Part shown: positions 7,518 to 17,250 of the stretch, piece after piece
How positions within the stretch are numbered: position 1 is the stretch's first letter
How the letters are laid out: each line of letters begins with the position of its first letter
DNA from: Bacteroidales bacterium
Lineage (GTDB): Bacteria > Bacteroidota > Bacteroidia > Bacteroidales > UBA932
Assembly (NCBI GenBank): GCA_015060455.1
Contig: SUYM01000018.1
Span: forward strand, 1 to 64,000
Direction of reading: 5' to 3'
DNA: 64,000 nt
Notes under the pieces: model-generated
What the model was told of the DNA's origin: nothing
What the model saw: the letters and a program-made list of their open reading frames with translations, nothing else
Databases searched by the model: none
Program-made: the position numbers and the translations under genes

Positions 7518-9707
7518 TCAATGTATTGCTACAGTGAGCATTGCCATTACGATGGATACCATGCTCATGAGCTTGATGAGGATATTGAGCGAAGGTCCTG
7601 ATGTATCCTTGAATGGGTCACCGACTGTGTCACCTGTGACGGTAGCCTTGTGAGCCTCGGAGTTCTTTCCGCCGAGATTGCCTTCCTCAACATATTTCTT
7701 CGCATTGTCCCATGCGCCACCGGAGTTGGACATGAACACTGCGAGAACGAAACCGGAGCCAAGACCGCCGATAAGCAGACCCATCACACCTGCAGGGCCG
7801 AGAATCAGGCCAACAAGTACCGGTACTATGATGGCTATGAGCGAAGGCAGAAGCATTTCCCTCTGAGCACCCTTGGTGGAAATCTCCACGCAGCGGGCAT
7901 AGTCTGGTGTAGCCTCACGTGTAAGGATACCCTTGATCTCGCGGAACTGACGGCGCACCTCAGTCACCATGCTCTGAGCCGCACGGCCTACTGCGTTCAT
8001 TGTAAGGCCGCAGAAGAGGAATGACATCATCGCACCGATGAACACGCCTACGAGAACCACCGGGTTCATAAGGTCCACATGGTAGTATGCCATGATATCC
8101 GGGATTGTTGCCTGGGCAGCATCGATCACCTCGCCGGAAACAGACACTATCTGCTTTCCAAGATGGGTCAGACCGATCTTGATCTCTTCGATATATGAAG
8201 CAAGCAGCGCAAGTCCTGTGAGGGCAGCGGAACCGATTGCGAAGCCCTTGCCTGTCGCAGCAGTAGTGTTGCCGAGAGCATCGAGAACGTCCGTGCGCTT
8301 GCGCACCTCAGGATCGAGTTCGCTCATCTGAGCGTTACCGCCGGCATTGTCGGCGATAGGGCCGTATGCGTCGGTCGCAAGGGTGATACCGAGAGTCGAA
8401 AGCATTCCGACAGCAGCGATACCGATACCGTAAAGTCCTGTTGACAGACTCTGGGCAGAGAACGAAAGATCAAATCCGTTAGCACAGAGATATGCAAGAA
8501 GGATTGCCACTGCAATAGTAATCACAGGTATCGCAGTAGAAAGCATACCAAGGCCGACACCTGAAATGATAACCGTTGCCGGACCTGTCTGGGCAGCCTC
8601 CGCAAGTTTCTGGGTCGGTTTATATGAATGTGAAGTATAGTACTCTGTCGCTTGTCCGATGATGACTCCTGCAACAAGTCCCACAACAACAGAAAGTGAC
8701 ATCTGCCACCAGTTATCCATACCGATAAGGTACATTATGCCGAAGGTCGCCGCTGCAATAAGTACAGAACTGAGATTCGTTCCGCGACCAAGCGACTTCA
8801 GAAGTTGATCCATACCGGCACCTTCCTTGGTGCGAACTACATATATTCCGAGAATGGAAAGCGCGACACCGATAGCGGCAATGGTCATCGGTGCAAGAAT
8901 CGCCTTCATCTGTGCCTCTACTCCCACCCCGGAGAATGCGGCAGCACCGAGAGCCATTGTAGCGAGGATGGATCCGCAATATGACTCATAAAGGTCGGCA
9001 CCCATTCCGGCAACGTCACCCACATTGTCACCTACATTGTCAGCGATTGTCGCTGGGTTACGAGGGTCGTCCTCAGGGATTCCTGCCTCAACCTTTCCCA
9101 CAAGGTCCGCTCCCACATCGGCAGCCTTTGTATATATACCTCCTCCTACGCGGGCGAACAGAGCCTGAGTGGAGGCGCCCATTCCGAATGTAAGCATCGT
9201 GGTGGTGATGAACACAAGTTTCTGGGTTCCTTCGATGTCAACGAAAGCATTGAGGATGATCCACCAGATGGCGATATCCAGAAGGCCGAGACCGACCACG
9301 GTAAGACCCATGACGGCACCGCTTCGGAAAGCGATCTTAAGGCCGGCATTCAAGGACCTCTGTGCAGCATTAGCAGTACGTGCTGACGCGTATGTGGCAG
9401 TCTTCATTCCCACGAATCCTGCAAGACCGGAGAAGAAACCTCCTGTCAGGAATGCGAAAGGCACCCACGTGTTCTGCACGCCAAGGAATGCCAACAAGGC
9501 AAAAAGTGCAGCGAGTACGACAAACACTATCGTCACCACCTTATACTGCTGCTTCAGATAAGCCATGGCTCCCTCTCTGACGAACTGCGCAATCTGTTTC
9601 ATTGTCACAGTACCTTCGCTTTCCTTCATCATCTGACGGAAGAAAATCCAGGCAAACAACAGCGCTATTACTGCTGCCGCCGGCACAAGATAGAATAGAT
9701 AATCCAT
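7518..9707 (-). CDS. hppA: Membrane-bound ion-pumping pyrophosphatase (K+-dependent type)
   Basis: Hydrolyses pyrophosphate and pumps H+ and/or Na+ across the inner membrane. It has 729 residues with about 16 membrane helices. Signature loops: DVGADLVGKVEAGIPEDDPR, TIADNVGDNVGDVAGMGADL, TDAYGPIADNAGGNAQM and the C-terminal GGAWDNAKKYVE and GDTVGDPFKDTSGPSLNIL. The segment GNTTAATGKGFAIGSAALTG has Ala where K+-independent enzymes have Lys, so this should be the K+-dependent class. Members from Bacteroides have been shown to pump both Na+ and H+, but pump type cannot be fixed by eye. Monocistronic, with its own well-formed promoter 40-70 bp upstream. Confidence 0.96.
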   Translation of the reverse strand: MDYLFYLVPAAAVIALLFAWIFFRQMMKESEGTVTMKQIAQFVREGAMAYLKQQYKVVTIVFVVLAALFALLAFLGVQNTWVPFAFLTGGFFSGLAGFVGMKTATYASARTANAAQRSLNAGLKIAFRSGAVMGLTVVGLGLLDIAIWWIILNAFVDIEGTQKLVFITTTMLTFGMGASTQALFARVGGGIYTKAADVGADLVGKVEAGIPEDDPRNPATIADNVGDNVGDVAGMGADLYESYCGSILATMALGAAAFSGVGVEAQMKAILAPMTIAAIGVALSILGIYVVRTKEGAGMDQLLKSLGRGTNLSSVLIAAATFGIMYLIGMDNWWQMSLSVVVGLVAGVIIGQATEYYTSHSYKPTQKLAEAAQTGPATVIISGVGLGMLSTAIPVITIAVAILLAYLCANGFDLSFSAQSLSTGLYGIGIAAVGMLSTLGITLATDAYGPIADNAGGNAQMSELDPEVRKRTDVLDALGNTTAATGKGFAIGSAALTGLALLASYIEEIKIGLTHLGKQIVSVSGEVIDAAQATIPDIMAYYHVDLMNPVVLVGVFIGAMMSFLFCGLTMNAVGRAAQSMVTEVRRQFREIKGILTREATPDYARCVEISTKGAQREMLLPSLIAIIVPVLVGLILGPAGVMGLLIGGLGSGFVLAVFMSNSGGAWDNAKKYVEEGNLGGKNSEAHKATVTGDTVGDPFKDTSGPSLNILIKLMSMVSIVMAMLTVAIH

Positions 9708-9748
9708 ACTATAATAGGTTATTAGTGTTAGTTATTAGTCAGGGACAA

Positions 9749-9778
9749 CAAATTTATTTAAAATTTTAAGAAAATCAA
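9749..9778 (-). promoter_or_regulatory. hppA promoter
   Basis: On the minus strand TTG (9778-9776), a 19-nt spacer, then TAAATTTG (9756-9749). This matches the Bacteroidetes sigma-ABfr pattern closely; the ATG is about 42 nt downstream of the -7 box. Confidence 0.65.
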
Positions 9779-9802
9779 TAGAAAACGGTTGGAATTTGTT
9801 AG

Positions 9803-10043
9803 ATCCTTCGACTTCGCTGACGCTCCGCTCAGGATGACAGGTGGGAAACGCTGACGCTCCGCTCAGGATGACAGGCGGGAAACGCTGACGCTACGCTCAG
9901 GATGACAGAGGGAAATGCTGACGCTACGCTCAGGATGACAGAAGGGAAATGCTGACGCTACGCTCAGGATGACAGGAGGGAAACGCTGACGCTACGCTCA
10001 GGATGACAGGACGGAAATGCTGACACTACGCTCAGGATGACAG
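9803..10043. repeat. Seven-copy 33-34-bp tandem repeat
   Basis: Core ctcaggatgacag recurs at 9828, 9862, 9896, 9929, 9963, 9997 and 10031, each preceded by ctgacgct(c/a)cg and separated by variable gggaaa(c/t)g linkers. The left end reads gatccttcgacttcgctgacg, linking it to the dispersed ttcg...ctcaggatgaca family seen at 26.4 kb and, reversed, at 46.6 kb. There are no unique spacers, so it is not CRISPR. The array ends 2 bp from the stop codon of the next gene. Confidence 0.9.
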
Positions 10044-10045
10044 GG

Positions 10046-11362
10046 TCAGTGACGGAGGCGAATAAGAATATAATTCAGACAACTCCTCTCGCCCCTCTTG
10101 TCTGAAGGCACAGACACAAGCCCGCCGCAGTCACGCACCCACATCGCAGACGAGCCGCCGCCGTCAAAACGGGTCATCTCATATCCGCCGAGTCTGAGTG
10201 ACGTCTGGGCCATCTCAACACTTTTCATTCCGCGGGAAACCTTGCTTCTGCCGTCCACCTGCACCAGCCACACCTTCCTGCCGTCCTTGCTTACGGTAAC
10301 GAAAGTCATAGGGTTATGTGTAGTAAGATTACTGTCATTCGGCTTCAGATTTTCGGAACTGACATCCTTACCCTCATGAAGAAATCTATGCATAGTGCTG
10401 ACCATGGCGACAATCGGTTTCCTGACCCCGCCCACAGTCACATCTGCACGTAACGATATCACATCACCCTCTTTCAGCATTGCCACGACCCTGTCAGCAG
10501 CCTCTCCGCGCAACTGAATACCCACCTGGTCCGGAGACTGAAGGTACGGCGCTTTGCTCAACCGAGAAGTTCTGCCGTCATAAACTGCTGTCACACGTGC
10601 CTTACTATACCCGCAGTTTACCTTCATCGGACCACGGACATACTGTGCGACCACATACACCACCGCCGAATCCAGCAGAGGATTGACAAGGTCTCGCCCC
10701 TCGTGAGGAATTTCCTTATATCTTGATGTATAGATGTTTACAGGAGAACCCACCTCGTCTCCCCGAAGGATATAATCGTTTATCGCATGATATTCGATCT
10801 CCTCCCTGCCCAGGCGGATCTTCCCCACAAAATCCTTCTGCCCCACCGCCGCAGTCCTGTCCTTGAAAACAGCAAAGCACCAACCGTGTCCTTTCCCGTA
10901 ACGCTGACGGATCTTCGGATGATTCTGATATATCGGTTCCCCGCCGGAAACGATGATGCCCCTGGCATATCCCAGATGAGAATCAAATCCGCAGGCATTG
11001 ATCCCGGCCACAACATCCGTCCCCTCCTCATTGTATCTGGAACCTATCTGACTCAGAGTCTCCCTGACACAGAATCCGTTGAGACGGTTGCGGTTACCGT
11101 TGGGATTGGGAATGATATCATCCGCAAAGACCGGCATTATCTCCACATTACGCCTGGACAGATCTATTTCCAGCACATTCATATTACGTGGAACATTATC
11201 CCACGAATATGCTGTATATACAACGCCTTTTGTGAGTTCCACGCGGGATTTCGCAGTCCACTGATAATACTCATCAGAAAGCATATCCGCGGGCTGGGCA
11301 CCGGCTGCCATATTAAACACAACGGCGGCAAAAGCCGCCGTCATAAAAGATATTTTACTCAT
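10046..11362 (-). CDS. Secreted phosphodiester glycosidase (NAGPA/DUF2233 family)
   Basis: 438 residues with a signal peptide (MSKISFMTAAFAAVVFNMAAGAQP). The family, named after the mammalian enzyme that removes GlcNAc from GlcNAc-1-phosphodiesters, cleaves sugar-1-phosphodiester bonds. Marks: VVAGINACGFDSHLGYARGII, a long middle region with YVVAQYVRGPMKV, and the terminal motif TRFDGGGSSAMWV, then SDKRGERSCLNYILI. It is paralogous to the C-terminal domain of the large lipoprotein at 35456-38797, sharing ADDIIPNPNGN and the same ending. The ATG overlaps the stop of the S1/P1 nuclease by one base (TAATG), so the two are translationally coupled. Exact substrate unknown. Confidence 0.9.
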   Translation of the reverse strand: MSKISFMTAAFAAVVFNMAAGAQPADMLSDEYYQWTAKSRVELTKGVVYTAYSWDNVPRNMNVLEIDLSRRNVEIMPVFADDIIPNPNGNRNRLNGFCVRETLSQIGSRYNEEGTDVVAGINACGFDSHLGYARGIIVSGGEPIYQNHPKIRQRYGKGHGWCFAVFKDRTAAVGQKDFVGKIRLGREEIEYHAINDYILRGDEVGSPVNIYTSRYKEIPHEGRDLVNPLLDSAVVYVVAQYVRGPMKVNCGYSKARVTAVYDGRTSRLSKAPYLQSPDQVGIQLRGEAADRVVAMLKEGDVISLRADVTVGGVRKPIVAMVSTMHRFLHEGKDVSSENLKPNDSNLTTHNPMTFVTVSKDGRKVWLVQVDGRSKVSRGMKSVEMAQTSLRLGGYEMTRFDGGGSSAMWVRDCGGLVSVPSDKRGERSCLNYILIRLRH

Positions 11363-12135
11363 TAGAACAAGTTGTTAAGCACATAAGCAAGTCTGTGACC
11401 GGCCTTGACAATCTGACTCTCGATAAGCGGAACCGCGATATTGAGTTCATCCTGACCGACAAGTGTGTCAGGCTTGACCAGATCCCACTGGATGTAGCAG
11501 TCCTTTGCGCTCTGTTCGAACCATTCCTGCGGAGTGCCTTTCACCCACTCCTTGACCTGTTTCTTATCCACTCTGTCAATTTCAGCAGCCCATTCGGACG
11601 CAGAGAAATATCGGGTATATTGGATGATTCCAAGATCCCATACAGTATGATAAGCCAGTTTCCTCTTCTCCCATGCGGGACCCACAAAAGCCTTGAACTT
11701 CTGACTCTTACCCTCATAATATATATGAACAGGGCAATGGAAGTCCCCGACAAGGTGAATGATATATTTCAGGTTGACCGCCACCGCAGAATCCGGAAGT
11801 TCCTTATAGTTCTTCAAAGCCTCAATGGCCAGATTGAGACCATATATAGCGTCACCGTCCTTGGCATTATGGACATATTTGAAATCCTTGTCAACACTTG
11901 CCACATGCCACTTTGTAGTGAAGCCATACTCAGGAGTGTGACGGTAGTCATCCATCCATTTTGCATAATAGACGATGGACTTTCCACCGAGATACTTCTC
12001 AATCTTCTTCTTTACAGAGGGTTTCAGATGATTCTCGGCAATTTTAGCAACGGTCTCATGAGCCTCGCGGCCAAAGCCGAAGGCAGGAGAGCATAATATC
12101 AGTCCTGCCAGAGCAATCAAAACTATACGTTTCAT
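11362..12135 (-). CDS. S1/P1-family zinc nuclease or phosphatase, secreted
   Basis: Tri-zinc phosphoesterase family that includes fungal S1/P1 nucleases and is structurally related to bacterial phospholipase C. It has 257 residues with signal peptide MKRIVLIALAGLILCSPAFG. The zinc ligands are in place: H26, D62/D63 in WMDDYRH, H77 in KWHV, H127/D131/H137 in IHLVGDFHCPVH, H163/D167 in HTVWD. If cleavage falls after G20, the mature protein starts FGREAH, where the family norm is Trp at position 1; that residue binds zinc through its backbone, so Phe may be tolerated. Located between a glycerophosphodiesterase and a phosphodiester glycosidase, with 2-bp and -1-bp spacings. Confidence 0.92.
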   Translation of the reverse strand: MKRIVLIALAGLILCSPAFGFGREAHETVAKIAENHLKPSVKKKIEKYLGGKSIVYYAKWMDDYRHTPEYGFTTKWHVASVDKDFKYVHNAKDGDAIYGLNLAIEALKNYKELPDSAVAVNLKYIIHLVGDFHCPVHIYYEGKSQKFKAFVGPAWEKRKLAYHTVWDLGIIQYTRYFSASEWAAEIDRVDKKQVKEWVKGTPQEWFEQSAKDCYIQWDLVKPDTLVGQDELNIAVPLIESQIVKAGHRLAYVLNNLF

Positions 12136-12137
12136 GA

Positions 12138-13067
12138 TCAGTCGTGTCTTCCGATTGAACGAAGGTAATCGAGAAGCATTCCAGGACGGTCAGTCTGGAT
12201 CATCGTAGCACCCATGTCGATATACTGGCCATAAACATCAGCAGGATCTGCTGCCTCAAGAGCAGCGTCATCATCGTTTCCGAATCCGCCACACACTGAA
12301 GGCCAGAATGTATTCACCCAAAGTTTAGAACCCATCTTGTGGATTTCTGCCACACAGTTGTCCATCTCCTCACCGTTCTTCTTCCAGCACACCTCGAATG
12401 CGAGAGGAACAATACCTCTGTTCACATAGTCATAGAACAGTTTCTGTCCTTTTTCCTTATTGATATCGATGATAGGCATGTAGAGAAGGTTATTCTTGTA
12501 TGGGGCCATATCCTCAGCCACCTGATCAATGCTCTTCTTACCTTTCATGAGCACCTGACCTGTCATACCGAGTTCGTCAGCAAGTTCAACGATTTCCTTG
12601 TAATAGTCCTGAGCGTGATCGACATTGATAAGAATCCTGTCCTTGCAGCATTCAAATGCCTCACGAAGGGTAGGTACTCTCACGGAGTCAGTCGCCACAT
12701 TATGAGCCCTCTTCATTTTAAGTTTCTTGAGAGAGTCGAGCGTATAACTGCTCACCAGTCCCTTTCCGTTTGTCATACGGTCCACAGTCTTGTCGTGCAT
12801 AAGAACCAGAACGCTGTCGCTGGTCATCTTCACGTCAAGTTCCATCATATCACCACCCATACGTATAAGCGACTCGATTGCAGGAATAGAGTTCTCCGGG
12901 TAATTTCTCCAGTCACCGCGGTGAGAAATGACCATCACATAGTCGGAATTCGGATCATTCATTTCAGCGAGGATCTTCTCTACGCGGGTAGCGTACTTTG
13001 GCTGCTGTGCGCACGATGCGAGCGCCACAGAAGCGCACACCGCAAAAAGGAATTTGGTCAGTTTCAT
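12138..13067 (-). CDS. Glycerophosphodiester phosphodiesterase lipoprotein
   Basis: Cleaves glycerophosphodiesters to glycerol-3-phosphate plus alcohol. The track start at 13115 is too long; MKLTKFLFAVCASVALASC at 13067 gives a lipoprotein signal with the modified Cys at residue 19 (309 residues). Catalytic elements are complete: HRGDWRN (His49-Arg50), the PEN(S) motif, MMELDVKMTSD and VLMHDKTVDRMTNG. The C-terminal half keeps the TIM-barrel strands (INVDHAQDYY, LWVNTFWP, MIQTDRPGMLLDYL). Predicted to act in the periplasm or at the surface. First of the tight trio GDPD - S1/P1 nuclease - phosphodiester glycosidase. Confidence 0.95.
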   Translation of the reverse strand: MKLTKFLFAVCASVALASCAQQPKYATRVEKILAEMNDPNSDYVMVISHRGDWRNYPENSIPAIESLIRMGGDMMELDVKMTSDSVLVLMHDKTVDRMTNGKGLVSSYTLDSLKKLKMKRAHNVATDSVRVPTLREAFECCKDRILINVDHAQDYYKEIVELADELGMTGQVLMKGKKSIDQVAEDMAPYKNNLLYMPIIDINKEKGQKLFYDYVNRGIVPLAFEVCWKKNGEEMDNCVAEIHKMGSKLWVNTFWPSVCGGFGNDDDAALEAADPADVYGQYIDMGATMIQTDRPGMLLDYLRSIGRHD

Positions 13068-13151
13068 ATCATGTAGTTTTATTGGTTTTTCTGAAATTCT
13101 CACAAATATAATCAAACAAGTCGCAACAATGTTCTGCCTGCCTCAAAAAAA

Positions 13152-16100
13152 TCACCATCTGACACCATTCTCCCCGATGGTTTCAAAAGATGATGATGAG
13201 GCGGGAGCAGCCTTGTTGACCTCGACTGTCCCTCTGCCAAAATCATTGGTGACCACACTCTCGCTATATTGTTCCGCAGGGATGTACCCATCCTCTCCGA
13301 CAGTCTTTTTGGCTGAACTGAAATAGAACGATTTTTCCTGAGCGGAAGAAGATCCGGTTATATCACGCTCAATGGCAGAATGCGCCCCATAAGTCCAATT
13401 CCAGCCAATCTCCTGTACCATCCATCTTCCCGAGAACAGGGCGACACGCATGCTTGTGGACTTGCTCGCCGCATTGTCGGCTTCGGCATCCTCCGGACCA
13501 TAAAGCAATAACTCCGAATATGTAACCCATTTGTCATCCGAACCATCAGCAGGAGTGTCATTGTCATCCCAGCGGAATATACGATAAACAGCATTCTCGC
13601 CACGAAGAAGACCGCTGCGGACGATGGTCACATAGATGATTTCATGACCGATGGACAGAGCAAGATATTTTCCGGTATAAGTCCCGGACGGCACCTTATA
13701 TACAGTACTCTGAGCCGCAATGGCATCACGGTAACGGACAGCCGTATGACTTGCTCCGGCGATAGCCGTACCGTTGGCATAACCGGTATCATTCGTCATA
13801 TAATCCTCCACCCAGTACAGTTCCGAAGTCTTGGAATTATACCCCGAAAGAGACATGGAAGAAACGTTCGGAAGCGTTAAAGTAGTTCCATTGCCGTGCG
13901 AATAGATGTCGTCGGCCATAGTCTCTGCCATATTGTTATATATACCGACAGATGTGGGACTAAATTCTACAGTTGCATTATTCTGCATAAAAAGACCTCC
14001 GCCGACTCCCTGAAGAGCAAGTGAGTTACCGGAGACACCACCATAATTATCGACCGCATAGCCATAACCCGTACTCAACGTTTTACCTGATCTGTCAACA
14101 GCGCGGTTGTTTATGATAAGGGCATCAGTGAAAGTCAGGGAAGAGTTCCCTCCCGTAATAAAGATACCTCCGCCATCTCTCGAGGTGTTTGATATGATTT
14201 TGCCACCGGTAATATCCATCTCTCCTGCTGCCATATAGATTCCTCCACCCATTAGAGATGAATTTTCTTCTATAACACCATTACTAATTGTGACACTAAT
14301 ACTGTTACCATTCTCTGCAACTATACCACCGCCACATACTCCGGCTTTATTACCGCTTATGACACCGCCGGTTATACTCAAAGTACCGTTGCACATATAA
14401 ATTCCGCCACCATCATATCTCGCTTCGTTACCGCTTATGGCTCCATTTGTAAACTCCAGGTACGCAGTGTTATTCATATATACTCCGCCACCGAACGCAT
14501 TGGTGTCCGTACATTTATTCCTGATGATACTACCATTCGAGAAGTTACATCGGGAGTCCTGACAAAGATATATACCCCCGCCTTGATGATTTGAAGTGTT
14601 ATCGGATATTACACCGCCATTGAGCGTCACTACGCCGGCATCTGCGGCAAGTCCCCCACCTTGTGGAGCGCTGTTTCCGGATATGGTACCATTAGTTATA
14701 TTAACTCTGACATCGGAATTTCCTTTTCTTATGTATATTCCTCCACCTTTCAACGCTGCAGAATTTCCTGAAATGACAGGAGAGCCCTCACTCATGGTAA
14801 CATTTCCTTTTGCTGACAGCAGGATTCCACCTCCTCCTGCATAGGTCTCATTAGTACCAGTCGCTTTATTGTCCGTAATCTTTGTATCTCCGGAAATATT
14901 AACAGTAGAATTTGAGAATATTCCGCCGCCTCCGGTAGTGGCGGTATTTTTGCTTATGACTCCACCTGCAAGATTACAAGTCGCATTGGCATTAACGAAA
15001 ATTCCACCGCCATATGTTCCGGTATTACTGTCAATTGTTCCTCCCGATAAGCTGCAGGAAGAATAGTTCCCGAGAAAAATTCCACCGCCATATGTTCCGG
15101 CCGTATTGTTTCTGATTTCACCATTATTGACGGTCAGTACAGAATTTGCATTTGCGAGATAAATCCCTGCACCATACGCACCCGACTTATTATATGATAC
15201 TTCTCCCGACTCAATAGTCAATGTGCCATTCTTGACATAGATTCCTCCTCCGTTATTCGTACCGTTATTGCTTTTTACCGAGCCGCCAATCAGTTTTATG
15301 GTTCCGCTATCTAGGAAAATTCCACCGCCATTGTACGCTTTATTCGCATCTGCATCAGCATAAGCCTCACCTGCACCACCGATAACTCCATCCCTGAGCG
15401 TCATAACAGACTCTCCGGTACAAAAGATTCCGCCCCCTTCCGAGTCATCAGAAGAGGCAGTGTTTTTATAAATTTTTCCAGAACTCATCTCAAAGGTCGC
15501 CCCATCAGTGATATAAATACCGCCTCCGTCAGTCTTTGCCGTATTTTCATAAATCTCAGAGCCTGCCGCATCCGCATCGCAATAAATCGGAAGTTTTGAC
15601 ACCATTATACCGCCTCCGCCACCACCTGTTGACTCATTTTTGTAAATTTCACCGCCGTTAAGTCTGACCTTACACCTTGTCGCATCAAGATTTGCCTCCA
15701 ATCCCTCACTTGATGTTTCAGTCGGCCCTACCTGACAATAAATTCCTCCGCCACCTCCTGTCGCTTTGTTATCACGGATTTCACCGGCTTTGATATTAAG
15801 ATTGATATTCAGTTTGGAATTATTGTAAGTCAGAAAGATACCGCCGCCGTTTGCTGTAACCGTGTTGTCATATATCGAGGTCCCATCTATATTAAGATTT
15901 ATAGTTGAGTTCTGGTACAAAGAAGTCGTATTACGAAAATTCAGACACATTCCGCCACCGTGTTTAGCGGTATTGCCATATATTTTCAATTTGTTGTCGA
16001 AGTTCATATCAAGCACCTTCGGCTGACTGAAACTCACACCATTGTAAGTTATCACATATACGCCTCCCCCATAAGTAGCGGCCTTGTTGTTATAAATTTG

Positions 16101-17207
16101 GCTGACGTTTCCCGTGAACTGAAAGGTGCCGGAAAACATTGCGCCTCCGGCATAAGTCCCAGCCTGATTATCATAAATGTTACAGCCATTCAATGTCGTA
16201 CAAGTTTCCTCCACACCCTGAGCCGAGGCAAGCAGTCCTCCGCAATAACCCGCGACATAGTTATCACGAATATTCGAATTGGTGATTATAGTATGTCCGA
16301 CCACACCGCCTCCGGTTCTGATAGTGCCGCAGACCCCGCTACTTCTTGCGTAATTTTGGTAGAACAAACAATCTGTTATTGTTGTCTTGCAACTTTCAGG
16401 AGTGTTGGACAAGCCAGACTGCCCCTGGCGCTGATTGTAGATAATTATTGCAGGAGCAGAGCGGGCATAGCAGTTTCGTATGTGGACATTTTTCAATGTC
16501 ATCGGACCGAACTTTGTGTTCGAATTATCCAGCCAGTTGATCGTGGGTCTCACGATTGCCGCACCATCCCATAATGAAAAAGCAGAAGCAATTTTTGCAC
16601 ATTCCATTTCGAGAGTCCCGACAACGTACAACACTCCTCCCGACTTGCGATACTCATTATTGTTTTCTGAGTCCTTCCCTGTTACCGGTCCGCGAAAGTT
16701 GTAGATAAACTTAGTCTTATCGGAAGCGTCCGGAAAGTACTTATAACCCAAATGAGTATAATTATATAATTCTTCGACCGCCGCCGCCTGAAAAACGCCA
16801 TCATCATCCATTGGGGTAGCCGGTTCCGAACCTGTACTTCCTTTGATGGCAATAAAATCGTTACCTATATTATTGCCGATTATCTTAAGTGTACCTCCCT
16901 CCTGCACTTCAAACACACAATGTACGGAACCGTCAGGCACAGCAAAGTCCGGGTCAAGATAAACTTGGACATAACTCGAACCTGTCGGATAGCCGGGCTT
17001 TTTCTTTATGGTCAACGTTATCCCACTGGGAATTACTATAGGAGCCTTAATCTTCACATGTCCCTCCAAGGTGACAGTCTTACTTTGGGTCATAGTTCCG
17101 CCGCTCCACTGCCCGCTTGTGGGGAAGGTAGGGGCTGCCGCGCATTCAACACTGAATGCAGCCGCACCCAGAATTAAAATTGCTATTATAGAAACAATTC
17201 TTTTCAT
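13152..17207 (-). CDS. Large secreted parallel beta-helix (Pmp-like GGGIY-repeat) protein
   Basis: 1351 residues, signal peptide MKRIVSIIAILILGAAAFSVECAAA. Most of the chain (about residues 240-1130) is about two dozen 30-40-residue repeats of the form NNG-x-IxGG-x-ISGN-x-A-x-x-GGGIY, typical of right-handed parallel beta-helices such as chlamydial Pmp-like adhesins and surface polysaccharide-binding proteins. The C-terminal part (after about 1160) is non-repetitive, with YRIFRWDDNDT, ALFSGRWMVQEIGWNWTYG and FYFSSAK; this recalls a Cna-B/SpaA-like beta-sandwich but I cannot confirm it. No lipobox and no clear type IX sorting domain. Follows the DUF4886 lipoprotein by 43 bp and so belongs to the same long locus. 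Adhesin or polymer-binding role is inference. Confidence 0.8.
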   Translation of the reverse strand: MKRIVSIIAILILGAAAFSVECAAAPTFPTSGQWSGGTMTQSKTVTLEGHVKIKAPIVIPSGITLTIKKKPGYPTGSSYVQVYLDPDFAVPDGSVHCVFEVQEGGTLKIIGNNIGNDFIAIKGSTGSEPATPMDDDGVFQAAAVEELYNYTHLGYKYFPDASDKTKFIYNFRGPVTGKDSENNNEYRKSGGVLYVVGTLEMECAKIASAFSLWDGAAIVRPTINWLDNSNTKFGPMTLKNVHIRNCYARSAPAIIIYNQRQGQSGLSNTPESCKTTITDCLFYQNYARSSGVCGTIRTGGGVVGHTIITNSNIRDNYVAGYCGGLLASAQGVEETCTTLNGCNIYDNQAGTYAGGAMFSGTFQFTGNVSQIYNNKAATYGGGVYVITYNGVSFSQPKVLDMNFDNKLKIYGNTAKHGGGMCLNFRNTTSLYQNSTINLNIDGTSIYDNTVTANGGGIFLTYNNSKLNINLNIKAGEIRDNKATGGGGGIYCQVGPTETSSEGLEANLDATRCKVRLNGGEIYKNESTGGGGGGIMVSKLPIYCDADAAGSEIYENTAKTDGGGIYITDGATFEMSSGKIYKNTASSDDSEGGGIFCTGESVMTLRDGVIGGAGEAYADADANKAYNGGGIFLDSGTIKLIGGSVKSNNGTNNGGGIYVKNGTLTIESGEVSYNKSGAYGAGIYLANANSVLTVNNGEIRNNTAGTYGGGIFLGNYSSCSLSGGTIDSNTGTYGGGIFVNANATCNLAGGVISKNTATTGGGGIFSNSTVNISGDTKITDNKATGTNETYAGGGGILLSAKGNVTMSEGSPVISGNSAALKGGGIYIRKGNSDVRVNITNGTISGNSAPQGGGLAADAGVVTLNGGVISDNTSNHQGGGIYLCQDSRCNFSNGSIIRNKCTDTNAFGGGVYMNNTAYLEFTNGAISGNEARYDGGGIYMCNGTLSITGGVISGNKAGVCGGGIVAENGNSISVTISNGVIEENSSLMGGGIYMAAGEMDITGGKIISNTSRDGGGIFITGGNSSLTFTDALIINNRAVDRSGKTLSTGYGYAVDNYGGVSGNSLALQGVGGGLFMQNNATVEFSPTSVGIYNNMAETMADDIYSHGNGTTLTLPNVSSMSLSGYNSKTSELYWVEDYMTNDTGYANGTAIAGASHTAVRYRDAIAAQSTVYKVPSGTYTGKYLALSIGHEIIYVTIVRSGLLRGENAVYRIFRWDDNDTPADGSDDKWVTYSELLLYGPEDAEADNAASKSTSMRVALFSGRWMVQEIGWNWTYGAHSAIERDITGSSSAQEKSFYFSSAKKTVGEDGYIPAEQYSESVVTNDFGRGTVEVNKAAPASSSSFETIGENGVRW

Positions 17208-17250
17208 GTATCTTTTATGTTGATGTTTGGAAGCACCTGACCTTCCGGTT

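Noticed and set aside
9803-10043. Possible CRISPR array
   Set aside because: Units are direct tandem repeats of 33-34 bp with near-identical linkers, no unique spacers and no cas genes.
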